Of a DNA stretch of 7,329 nucleotides, positions 1 through 5,462 are shown piece after piece. The notes beneath the pieces were generated by a model. The model did no database searches. It was given only the letters and a program-made list of their open reading frames with translations, and was not told the origin of the DNA. The translations under genes were made by a program, and so were the position numbers. Numbering within the stretch: the stretch's first letter is position 1; each line of letters starts with the position of its first letter. Source of the DNA: Bradyrhizobiaceae bacterium (GTDB lineage Bacteria; Pseudomonadota; Alphaproteobacteria; Rhizobiales; Hyphomicrobiaceae); the NCBI GenBank assembly GCA_947475855.1, contig CANJPN010000310.1, positions 1-7,329 on the forward strand. The letters are read 5' to 3'.

Positions 1-107
1 AGCGTAATGTTGCGGTCGGGATACTGAGCCTGGGCTATGTCGGGCTGGCCGATGGCCAAAAGGGTGAGGCCAGCCGCGGTCAGTTTGGCCAAATCGGAAA
101 TTCGCAT
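1..107 (-). CDS. TctC/Bug-family tripartite tricarboxylate transporter binding protein, N-terminal part only
   Basis: An open frame reads leftwards from an ATG at 107 to the window edge (35 codons plus two bases). Its translation is a classical Sec signal peptide: MRISD with a basic residue, a hydrophobic core around LTAAGLTLLAIG, and a likely cut after AQA. The mature protein then begins QYPDRNIT. A mature start of the form (A)QxYPxxPITLIVPF is the hallmark of TctC/Bug periplasmic binding proteins, which capture carboxylic acids for TctAB permeases or act as orphan sensors. A weak ribosome site (AGAGG, 118-122 on the complement) lies 10 bases upstream. The gene diverges from the aldehyde dehydrogenase, so the two may share a control region. 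Only the leader and about eight mature residues are visible, so the family call rests on that signature. The ligand cannot be inferred. Confidence 0.72.
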   Translation of the reverse strand, partial: MRISDLAKLTAAGLTLLAIGQPDIAQAQYPDRNIT

Positions 108-330
108 CTTGGGCTTGCCTCTTTTGGACGTGTCCTATCGTGCCTCCAGGATATCTTATGGGCATGAGAACGCGAGTGGTTTCACGGAGATTGCGGTCGG
201 TGTTTTCACAGCGCGAAAGAGCTTCGCTCAATTGCAATGCGTGTTAGGGCCCCGGCCGATTTCGCTTGAACGGGTGGGCCCAGGTGTCGATATAGCGGCC
301 AGGATCAACCTTACTCAAGGCGGCTACAAC
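108..330. promoter_or_regulatory. Divergent intergenic region between tctC-like gene and aldehyde dehydrogenase gene
   Basis: These 223 bp separate two diverging starts and should carry promoters for both. An open frame crosses it in phase with the dehydrogenase, but its translation resembles no ALDH N-terminus and it overlaps the tctC-like gene, so I treat it as non-coding. Small palindromes are visible: ATTGCAAT at 231-238 and TGGGCCCA at 275-282. The imperfect repeat GAGC-TTC-GCTC lies at 219-229. I could not identify a convincing -35/-10 pair. Which of the palindromes, if any, is an operator is unknown. Confidence 0.4.
317..320 (+). promoter_or_regulatory. Ribosome binding site of the aldehyde dehydrogenase gene
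   Basis: AAGG lies 10 bases before the ATG at 331. It is modest, but it supports 331 rather than any start further upstream. The protein beginning there (MSQYESLSLFIDGK) matches the usual ALDH N-terminus, where a short leader precedes the 'IDG' strand. Confidence 0.45.
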
Positions 331-1767
331 ATGAGCCAATACGAGAGCCTTTCACTGTTCATCGACGGCAAGATGACCAAGGGTGATAGCGGCGCCAGTT
401 CCGACGTCATCAATCCCTCCACCGATGTCGTTCTCGGCAAGGTGCCCCATGCCAAGAAGCCTGACCTGGATCGGGCGCTGGCTTCCGCCGACAAGGGCTT
501 TAACGCTTGGAAGAAGGTCAACTCGTTCGAGCGCGCGAAGGTGTTGCGCAAGGCTGCCGACCTGATGCGCGCGCGCGTCGACGACATTGCGCGCGTTCTC
601 ACGCTCGAGCAGGGCAAGCCATTCATCGAGTCGAAGATCGAGATCCTGGCCGGCGCCGACATCACCGACTGGTTTGCCGACGAGGGCCGCCGCGCCTACG
701 GCCGCATCATTCCTGCCCGCGCCGACGGCGTGCGCAACATGGTGATCATGGAACCGGTCGGGGTTGTCGCTGGCTTTTCGCCGTGGAACTTCCCCGTGAC
801 CCAGGCGGTCCGCAAAATTGCCGCCGCGCTGGCTGCGGGTTGCTCGATCATCGTCAAATGCCCGGAGGAAACGCCCGGCTCGCCGCTCGGGATCATCCGC
901 TGCTTCCATGATGCGGGTCTGCCCGATGGCGCGCTCAATCTCGTCTATGGCGTGCCGGCTGAGATCTCGGAGTACCTGATCCCCTCGCCGATCGTTCGCA
1001 AGGTGTCGTTCACGGGCTCGGTGCCGGTCGGCAAGCATCTGGCATCGTTGGCCGCGCAGCACATGAAGCGGACGACGATGGAGCTGGGCGGGCACGCGCC
1101 GGTTCTCGTCTTCAACGATGTGGACGTCGATTCAGTGGCCAAGATGATGGTTGCGACCAAGACGCGTAACGCCGGTCAGGTGTGCGTTTCCCCGACGCGC
1201 TTCTTCCTCCAGGACAAGATCTACGACAAGTTCGTCGCCGAGTTCACCAGCGGCATGAAGTCGACGAAGGTCGGCGATGGTTTCGATGCCGACACGCGGA
1301 TGGGGCCGCTCGCCAATCCGCGCCGGATCAACGCGATGCAGACGCTGATCCAGGATGCGCAGGAGAAAGGCGGCAAGGTCCAGACCGGCGGTAAGCGGAT
1401 CGGCAACCAGGGGAATTTCTTCGAGCCGACGGTGTTGACCGACGTGCCAGATACGGCGCGCATCATGAATGAAGAGCCGTTCGGCCCGGTTGCCGTGATG
1501 CTGCGTTTCAAAGAGACCGAAGAAGTGCTGGAGCGGGCGAACCGGCTCCCGTACGGACTTGCTAGCTATGCTTTCACGAAGGACGGCAAGACGGCGACGA
1601 GGGTTGCCGACGGGCTGGACAGCGGCATGGTGACGGTCAACCATTTCGGTCTGGCGCTGCCTGAGGTTCCGTTCGGCGGAATCAAGGATTCCGGCTACGG
1701 CCACGAGGGCGGGCTCGAGGGTCTCACCGTCTACATGCAGGCGAAGTTCGTCAGCCAGATGGGGTGA
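331..1767 (+). CDS. NAD(P)-dependent aldehyde dehydrogenase, succinate-semialdehyde dehydrogenase type
   Basis: Oxidises an aldehyde to the carboxylic acid in the cytoplasm with NAD(P)+. The 478-residue product has normal ALDH-superfamily length and all key residues: the PWNFP motif with the oxyanion asparagine N153, cofactor-binding K176 in IVKCPEE, the Rossmann loop SFTGS (226-230), the general base E251 in MELGG, the nucleophile C285 in GQVCVSP, and E382 in EEPFGPV. The overall pattern (ELGGHAPVLVF, the MGPLAN segment, a C-terminal PFGGIKDSGYGHEGG) is that of GabD-like enzymes. It ends at a strong terminator, so it is probably transcribed alone or last in its unit. Because a hydroxycinnamoyl-CoA lyase-like gene lies in the same cluster, an aromatic aldehyde such as a benzaldehyde or vanillin is a reasonable alternative substrate. 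Sequence alone cannot separate these. The start is at 331; the in-phase codons before it are not ALDH-like. Confidence 0.93.
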   Translation: MSQYESLSLFIDGKMTKGDSGASSDVINPSTDVVLGKVPHAKKPDLDRALASADKGFNAWKKVNSFERAKVLRKAADLMRARVDDIARVLTLEQGKPFIESKIEILAGADITDWFADEGRRAYGRIIPARADGVRNMVIMEPVGVVAGFSPWNFPVTQAVRKIAAALAAGCSIIVKCPEETPGSPLGIIRCFHDAGLPDGALNLVYGVPAEISEYLIPSPIVRKVSFTGSVPVGKHLASLAAQHMKRTTMELGGHAPVLVFNDVDVDSVAKMMVATKTRNAGQVCVSPTRFFLQDKIYDKFVAEFTSGMKSTKVGDGFDADTRMGPLANPRRINAMQTLIQDAQEKGGKVQTGGKRIGNQGNFFEPTVLTDVPDTARIMNEEPFGPVAVMLRFKETEEVLERANRLPYGLASYAFTKDGKTATRVADGLDSGMVTVNHFGLALPEVPFGGIKDSGYGHEGGLEGLTVYMQAKFVSQMG

Positions 1768-1775
1768 GGCTTACG

Positions 1776-1801
1776 TTCCCGCATGCTTGTTCGCGCGGGA
1801 A
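1776..1801 (+). repeat. Stem-loop just after the aldehyde dehydrogenase stop codon
   Basis: TTCCCGC (1776-1782) and GCGGGAA (1795-1801) form a perfect 7-bp inverted repeat around a 12-base loop. It begins 8 bases after the stop codon and precedes the main terminator, giving two hairpins in a row in the dehydrogenase transcript. A role in protecting the 3' end is possible but not shown. Confidence 0.45.
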
Positions 1802-1815
1802 TACCTATCGAAACG

Positions 1816-1854
1816 AAAAAGTCCCTCGCCACGTTCGTGGCGAGGGACTTTTTT
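1816..1854. terminator. Bidirectional intrinsic terminator between convergent genes
   Basis: A perfect 12-bp GC-rich stem (1821-1832 with 1837-1848, starting GTCCCTCGCC) closes on the four-base loop GTTC. It is flanked by five A on the left (1816-1820) and six T on the right (1849-1854). This symmetric arrangement gives a U-run after the hairpin on both strands. It can therefore end both the rightward dehydrogenase transcript and the leftward amidohydrolase transcript, whose stop codon is about 40 bp away. Confidence 0.93.
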
Positions 1855-1895
1855 ATTGCGCTTGGTGCTGGCGCCACGCGGCGCCGTAGCATCGA

Positions 1896-3137
1896 TCAAG
1901 TGTGGAGGTTGCCGAAGCGCTCCAGGTTCTTCTTCTGGCCTTCGTTGCGCGGGGGCAGCTTGAAGAGGCGTGCCGCTGTGCCGCCGAGGATGTTGTGCTT
2001 GGCCTTCTCCGACAGCCAGGGGCGATCGTAGATCGTCGAGGGCAGGTCGAAATCCCAATGCGGGTAGTCCGAAGCGTAGAGGAGCTGCGTCTCCGCGTTC
2101 ATCTGGCGGAAGGTGTCCTGCAACGCGACTTCGTCGACGACCTCCATCGGCTGCGTGGAGTAGAACATGTCGCGCATGTAGTCCGAAGGCTTCTTCTTCA
2201 AGAGAGGCGCCTCGGACGGACGCAGCAGGTATTCGTGGTCGAGTTTCTGCATCACGAACGGGATCCAGGCGAGACCGGCTTCGATCCACATCACCGGCAG
2301 CTTGGGGAAGCGCTCGCCCATGCCGTTCACGACCCAGTTCGTGCAGTGCAGGATGTTGTACCAGCTGAAGCCCAGGGCATGTGCCGACAGGAAGCGGTTG
2401 CAGCTTTGGAAGGTCGATTCACCCCAGGCCGGACCGGAGTGGAACGAAAGTACCAGACCGCGCTCCTCGATGGCACGATAGGTCTTCATGTAGGCGTTTT
2501 CATAGACGCCGACTTTGGGACGGACGGTCGTGACCATGAAGCCGCCCACGCCCTTGCGATGGCCGAATTCGCAGACCTGACGATATGCGGCGTCGGGATC
2601 GCTGAAGGGCAGGCAAAGCATCGAGAAGAAACGGCCGCCGGATTCCGGCATGACCTTCTCGGTCAGCCAGCGATTGTAGGCCCAGCACAGTTCGGCTTCC
2701 ATTTCCTTCTGCGGATGCAATCCGATCGACAGCATGCCCGTCGGGAACAAGCAGGAGTAATCGACGCTCATCGCATCCATCCAGCGATGGCCGATCTGCA
2801 CGTCACGATGTTCCTTGCCCGGGGTCTTCTCCGACGAGCGCAGGGGATAGCGGGTCACGCGGCCGCCCATGTCCTGGTAGCCGACGCTCTGCGGCATGAT
2901 CGCGCCGCGTCCGCCTTTGGCTCGGCCGGACATGGCGAGCTGCTTGAGCACATCGTTCTCCATGAAGGGGAGGATCTGCTCCATGTGCTCGCTCTCGTAA
3001 TGGTGAGCGTCGACGTCGACGATCAGCATATCCTCGAACTTGCGCTGCTTGGCTTGCTCGGCGGCGTGAGCCAGCAGTTTTGTCGTATTCAGTTCTTCGA
3101 CGGTGACGCGCCGTCCGCGATCAGCAATCAGGTCCAT
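1896..3137 (-). CDS. Amidohydrolase family protein (Amidohydro_2, ACMSD-like metal-dependent hydrolase/decarboxylase)
   Basis: A 413-residue TIM-barrel protein of the amidohydrolase superfamily, in the branch that includes ACMSD and gamma-resorcylate decarboxylases. Visible signatures are the strand-1 motif DVDAHHYE (41-48), a barrel histidine at 233 in SFHSGPAWGE, WIEAGLAW (284-291), and ASDYPHWD with the catalytic aspartate D357. The C-terminus carries GGTAARLF, the usual end of the domain. The first motif is D-x-H rather than H-x-H. A glutamate (E286) stands where ACMSD-type enzymes have the HGG histidine, so metal binding probably differs from the textbook enzyme. Related proteins decarboxylate or hydrolyse ring or ring-cleavage acids. 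The substrate here is unknown. It is the last gene of the minus-strand operon, 107 bp after the 151-residue protein. A good ribosome site (AGGGAGA, 3144-3150 on the complement) stands 6 bases before the ATG. Confidence 0.88.
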   Translation of the reverse strand: MDLIADRGRRVTVEELNTTKLLAHAAEQAKQRKFEDMLIVDVDAHHYESEHMEQILPFMENDVLKQLAMSGRAKGGRGAIMPQSVGYQDMGGRVTRYPLRSSEKTPGKEHRDVQIGHRWMDAMSVDYSCLFPTGMLSIGLHPQKEMEAELCWAYNRWLTEKVMPESGGRFFSMLCLPFSDPDAAYRQVCEFGHRKGVGGFMVTTVRPKVGVYENAYMKTYRAIEERGLVLSFHSGPAWGESTFQSCNRFLSAHALGFSWYNILHCTNWVVNGMGERFPKLPVMWIEAGLAWIPFVMQKLDHEYLLRPSEAPLLKKKPSDYMRDMFYSTQPMEVVDEVALQDTFRQMNAETQLLYASDYPHWDFDLPSTIYDRPWLSEKAKHNILGGTAARLFKLPPRNEGQKKNLERFGNLHT

Positions 3138-3167
3138 CGGGTGTCTCCCTGGGTTGGGGATTTCTTC

Positions 3168-3200
3168 GGTTCACTCGAACCACGGGTCAGTGGGTGGTTC
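3168..3200. repeat. Overlapping inverted repeats in the gap before the amidohydrolase gene
   Basis: GAACCAC (3177-3183) pairs perfectly with GTGGTTC (3194-3200) across 10 bases. The same GAACC core also pairs with GGTTC at 3168-3172 across 4 bases. The two foldings exclude each other. The element sits about 30-60 bases before the amidohydrolase start, in the only real gap of the operon. It could be an operator with three half-sites or an RNA element. No T-run follows, so it does not look like an intrinsic terminator. Confidence 0.4.
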
Positions 3201-3244
3201 ATTCGGCTGTCAGTGTCGTCGTCAATTTGGTAGAGCCGCAGGTA

Positions 3245-3700
3245 TTATCGCCCGGTCCAGCTCTGCCACATGCCAAGTTCGAATACGGCGAGATTGGCCG
3301 CCTTCAGAAGCCCGCTTGCGGTCACCATGACGTCTGTCGGCGTCACGGGGTGCGTCGTCGAGAAAGCGTCGTAACGCAGGTCCAAGTCGACATGCGTGGA
3401 GTAGGCCTTGCAAAGTACTCCCATCAGAGCTTGCACTGCCGCGGGATCCAGCGCGATGGCGCGCTCGTCCTTTTTCAGAGCCAGTTCAATCCTGGCAGCG
3501 AGTTCAAGTGCCTGCTTCGAAAGCGCCTTCTCATCGGCCGTCAGGGAGGCTTCCGGCAAAGACGCAGGTTGTGGAGCCGGGATGATCCGGAGTGTCTCCA
3601 CCGTCTCCACGGTTTTTGCAGCCGCTACTGACCTACGCTTTGCGGCGGGCTTTGCTTTCGAGCTGGCCTTCGAACTGCTGGCACCCTTAGACTGAGACAT
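3245..3700 (-). CDS. Unrecognised 151-residue protein with basic Lys/Ala/Ser-rich N-terminal tail
   Basis: I do not recognise this family. Residues 1-30 are low complexity and basic (six Lys, two Arg among Ser and Ala; for example KAKPAAKRR at 15-23) and look disordered. A Pro-rich linker (40-50) leads to a compact, probably helical domain from about 53 to the end. That domain contains ALDPAAVQALMGVLCKAY (83-100), an acidic loop THVDLDLRYD (102-111), and a hydrophobic C-terminus ending ELGMWQSWTGR. There is no signal peptide or obvious membrane helix. The ATG lies inside the end of the Rieske gene (14-bp overlap), so translation is probably coupled. The next in-frame Met is residue 93, so this start is firm. 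Tight coupling to a Rieske protein and an amidohydrolase suggests a partner or assembly subunit. The gene's reality is supported by that overlap and by its fit between the two neighbours. Confidence 0.8.
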   Translation of the reverse strand: MSQSKGASSSKASSKAKPAAKRRSVAAAKTVETVETLRIIPAPQPASLPEASLTADEKALSKQALELAARIELALKKDERAIALDPAAVQALMGVLCKAYSTHVDLDLRYDAFSTTHPVTPTDVMVTASGLLKAANLAVFELGMWQSWTGR

Positions 3701-4052
3701 AGAGGTCTTCGCCTTTCTTGGTGACCTTGTACTTGCGCAGCTTCATCTTGCGATCAGATACGCACTCGCCGGTCGACATATCGTATTCCATGCCGTGCCA
3801 CGGGCATACGAAATTCATCTGGGTGTCAGAGAAGAACAGGCCCTTCGACGTCTTGTCGGGGTTGAGGTGCTCCTCAACGGCCGAAATCGTCAGGCCTTCG
3901 CAGGCCGGGCCGCCCTGATGAAGGCAGTAGTTGGAATAGGCGTAGATCTCGCCCTTGTGGTTGAATACGCCGATCTCGTGCTGGCCGATGCGCACGATGC
4001 GCCTGTCGCCGTCCTTGAATTCCGCGGTTTTGCAAACGAATTGCTCTGCCAT
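3687..4052 (-). CDS. Rieske [2Fe-2S] ferredoxin-like protein
   Basis: A 121-residue single-domain Rieske protein, an electron carrier in the cytoplasm. The cluster ligands are clear: C43 and H45 in YCLHQGGPACEG, and C83 and H86 in VCPWHGMEYD. The residues after H86 (GMEYDMSTGECV) are the normal family sequence. Between H45 and C83 lie 37 residues instead of the roughly 15-17 usual in Rieske ferredoxins. The extra segment is charged (about 55-75, with EEHLNPDKTSKG). The start is firm: AGGAGG (4061-4066 on the complement) stands 8 bases before the ATG. It opens the minus-strand operon. No oxygenase alpha subunit or flavin reductase is seen in the window, so its redox partners are unknown. The two downstream genes are the natural candidates to work with it. 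Confidence 0.93.
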   Translation of the reverse strand: MAEQFVCKTAEFKDGDRRIVRIGQHEIGVFNHKGEIYAYSNYCLHQGGPACEGLTISAVEEHLNPDKTSKGLFFSDTQMNFVCPWHGMEYDMSTGECVSDRKMKLRKYKVTKKGEDLYVSV

Positions 4053-4060
4053 GCTCTCGG

Positions 4061-4066
4061 CCTCCT
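4061..4066 (-). promoter_or_regulatory. Strong ribosome binding site of the Rieske gene
   Basis: The complement reads AGGAGG, a full Shine-Dalgarno core, 8 bases before the ATG at 4052. It fixes the Rieske start and marks this as the main translation entry of the operon. Confidence 0.85.
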
Positions 4067-4080
4067 ATTTGGCAAACACG

Positions 4081-4112
4081 CTGGCTTTTTTAGAACAAAG
4101 CCGGTTTTTTTT
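4081..4112 (+). terminator. Terminator-like hairpin with T-run, upstream of the Rieske gene
   Basis: CTGGCTTT (4081-4088) can pair with AAAGCCGG (4097-4104), with one G-U pair and an 8-base loop. Eight T follow at once (4105-4112). In the rightward direction this has the form of an intrinsic terminator, although the stem is only moderately stable. It would stop transcripts running antisense to the Rieske operon before they reach lysR. Read leftwards, the same bases form an A-rich tract in the 5' region of the Rieske transcript or promoter and may simply be promoter sequence. Confidence 0.4.
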
Positions 4113-4237
4113 GTGCGCCAGCACGGCGCGTACTCCGCTTTCTCAGCGGGAGCGCGATCCAGTACCGGTTGGCTTGCAAAGTCTGTCCAATCGCTGGTGT
4201 TGTGAACCTCGAACGTCGGAAACACTGTCGTTCCCGC

Positions 4238-4265
4238 GTGACATCAGGGCAGGAGGGCGTATGAT
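4238..4265 (+). promoter_or_regulatory. Predicted sigma-70 promoter of the lysR gene
   Basis: GTGACA (4238-4243) matches the -35 consensus at five of six bases. TATGAT (4260-4265) matches the -10 consensus at five of six, and the spacer is 16 bp. Transcription would begin near 4272, giving a leader of about 37 bases before the GTG start. Confidence 0.5.
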
Positions 4266-4308
4266 GGTCATTCCTCGGGATGTTTGGACAAGATGACAGG
4301 ATGCTCTC

Positions 4309-5349
4309 GTGAGCTATCTTCGCGATATCGCCGTCTTCGTTCGTGTGGTCGACATGAAAGGTTTTGCCGCGGCAGGGCGCGCACTGGGTCTCACAGCGCC
4401 GTCCGTGAGCAAGCAGATCGCGCGGTTGGAAGCAGAGCTGGGCGTAGCATTGCTGCACCGCACAACGCACAACCTTTTCCTGACTGATGCGGGAGGGGAA
4501 TTCTACGAGCGGTGCGTGCGTGGGCTCGCCGAGCTGGAAGGGGCGAGAGCGACGGCGCTGAGCTTCAACGATGAGTTGCGCGGCAAGCTCAGGGTGCATT
4601 GTACGCTTGCGGTCGGCCAAGTATTGATCGCCCCGGCGATCGTGGAATTCATGGCCGAGCACCGGCAGATCCGGATCGATCTCGAGATGAGTTCGATGCC
4701 GATCAATCCGATGGAGCTGCAAGTCGACGTTGCCATCCGGACCAAGACGCCACGCGAGACTAGCCCCGGTCACGTCAGTATCGGCCGGCGGATCTTGGGC
4801 AGGGTCCGTCACATGCTGGTCGCTTCGCCGGCTTATCTGGAGCACACGGGGGCATTGGCTTCGGTCGAAGAGCTTCGTGGGCGCGACATCCTGCTGTACT
4901 GTACCTATTCGACGTTTTCCGACACGTGGCAATTTCATGATGGCCGGCAGGATTTTGCAATGCGGATCGAGGATCCGTTGCTCAAGTCGAACAACTGGTT
5001 GGTCGTACGCGATGCGGTGCGGAAAGGCCTAGGGATCGCCCGGCTTCCGGAGTTCGCGGTCAAGGCCGATATCGCTAGTGGGCGGCTTGTTTCGCTGTTC
5101 GAAAGTCAGGTCCGCTCGGATCTGCAAGTGCAAGCCGTTTTTCCTCGGACCCAACGCATGCCGGCGAAGACGCGGCTGCTGCTCGATTTCCTGACGCAGC
5201 GGCTGGCGGCGTTCGAAGGTCGGTCGCGAGCGGCGCTGGTCGCCGCAGGAGGGCCGGCGGACGATGTCGGGGAGAGCGTCGAAGCTGCCGCGGGGCGTCA
5301 AGAGAAAGCCGAGGCCGGCAAGCCGTCGCGTCGGTCACGTCGCGGCTGA
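4309..5349 (+). CDS. LysR-type transcriptional regulator
   Basis: A DNA-binding regulator of 346 residues. The N-terminal winged helix-turn-helix (about 1-60) has the standard pattern: FVRVVDMKGFAAAGRALGLT, then APSVSKQIARLEAELGVALLHRTTHNLFLTDAG. The effector-binding domain follows (about 90-300), with a typical GLGIARLPEFAV segment. The GTG start is supported by AGGA at 4298-4301, 7 bases upstream, and by an in-frame stop at 4294-4296. A conventional LysR protein ends near residue 300. This one continues for about 43 residues (304-346), rich in Ala, Gly and Glu and ending in the basic run KPSRRSRRG. It is placed divergently to the Rieske operon and ahead of the lyase gene, so it probably controls one or both in response to a pathway compound. 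The inducer is unknown. Confidence 0.93.
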   Translation: MSYLRDIAVFVRVVDMKGFAAAGRALGLTAPSVSKQIARLEAELGVALLHRTTHNLFLTDAGGEFYERCVRGLAELEGARATALSFNDELRGKLRVHCTLAVGQVLIAPAIVEFMAEHRQIRIDLEMSSMPINPMELQVDVAIRTKTPRETSPGHVSIGRRILGRVRHMLVASPAYLEHTGALASVEELRGRDILLYCTYSTFSDTWQFHDGRQDFAMRIEDPLLKSNNWLVVRDAVRKGLGIARLPEFAVKADIASGRLVSLFESQVRSDLQVQAVFPRTQRMPAKTRLLLDFLTQRLAAFEGRSRAALVAAGGPADDVGESVEAAAGRQEKAEAGKPSRRSRRG

Positions 5350-5462
5350 GGACTTGCCGATCTGATCCTTCCTGTTTCAGAATGTACGGCAGCATAGGGT
5401 GCGGCCGATACAACTTCTCCGCTTCTTGTGTTGGGAAAAGGTTCGGGCACGGAGGTCAGGGG
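5350..5462 (+). promoter_or_regulatory. Short spacer between lysR and the lyase gene
   Basis: These 113 bp contain no visible terminator hairpin, so the lyase gene may be read through from lysR. TTGCCG (5354-5359) and CAGAAT (5378-5383) with an 18-bp spacer make a weak promoter candidate. The spacer ends in the strong ribosome site GGAGGT at 5451-5456, 6 bases before the ATG at 5463. That site decides this start over the in-phase ATG at 5382, which has no such site and would add 27 residues foreign to the family. Confidence 0.45.

Larger units (their letters stand above)
4053..4308. promoter_or_regulatory. Divergent promoter region between the Rieske operon and the lysR gene
   Basis: These 256 bp separate two diverging starts, the usual place for a LysR regulator to bind and control both its own gene and the neighbouring operon. 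It contains a plausible rightward sigma-70 promoter and a hairpin with a T-run, listed separately. For the leftward operon, TGGACA (complement of 4184-4189) could be a -35 box, but only a poor -10 (GGTACT) follows at 17 bp, as is common for activator-dependent promoters. A weak dyad GTGTT/AACAC (4197-4201 and 4221-4225) lies nearby. I cannot assign a LysR box with confidence. Confidence 0.55.

Noticed and set aside
37..330. 98-codon N-terminal extension of the aldehyde dehydrogenase
   Set aside because: It is not ALDH-like and overlaps the signal-peptide region of the minus-strand TctC-like gene. The ATG at 331 gives a protein of normal length and start.
352..1095. Open frame of 247 codons on the minus strand inside the aldehyde dehydrogenase gene
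   Set aside because: Arg/His/Asp-rich antisense composition with no motif. The sense strand carries all catalytic ALDH residues.
1902..3233. Open frame of 443 codons on the plus strand opposite the amidohydrolase
   Set aside because: Its translation is rich in His, Val, Leu, Arg and Asp runs typical of the antisense of a GC-rich gene. It has no recognisable motif, and the minus strand encodes a clear amidohydrolase.
4090..4938. Open frame of 282 codons on the minus strand across the lysR start and its promoter region
   Set aside because: It runs over a divergent promoter and antisense to a clear LysR DNA-binding domain. The translation shows no known pattern.
5382..5462. Upstream in-phase ATG giving 27 extra residues on the lyase
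   Set aside because: No ribosome site precedes it. The extra residues do not match the family, whereas the ATG at 5463 has GGAGGT 6 bases upstream and gives the expected length.
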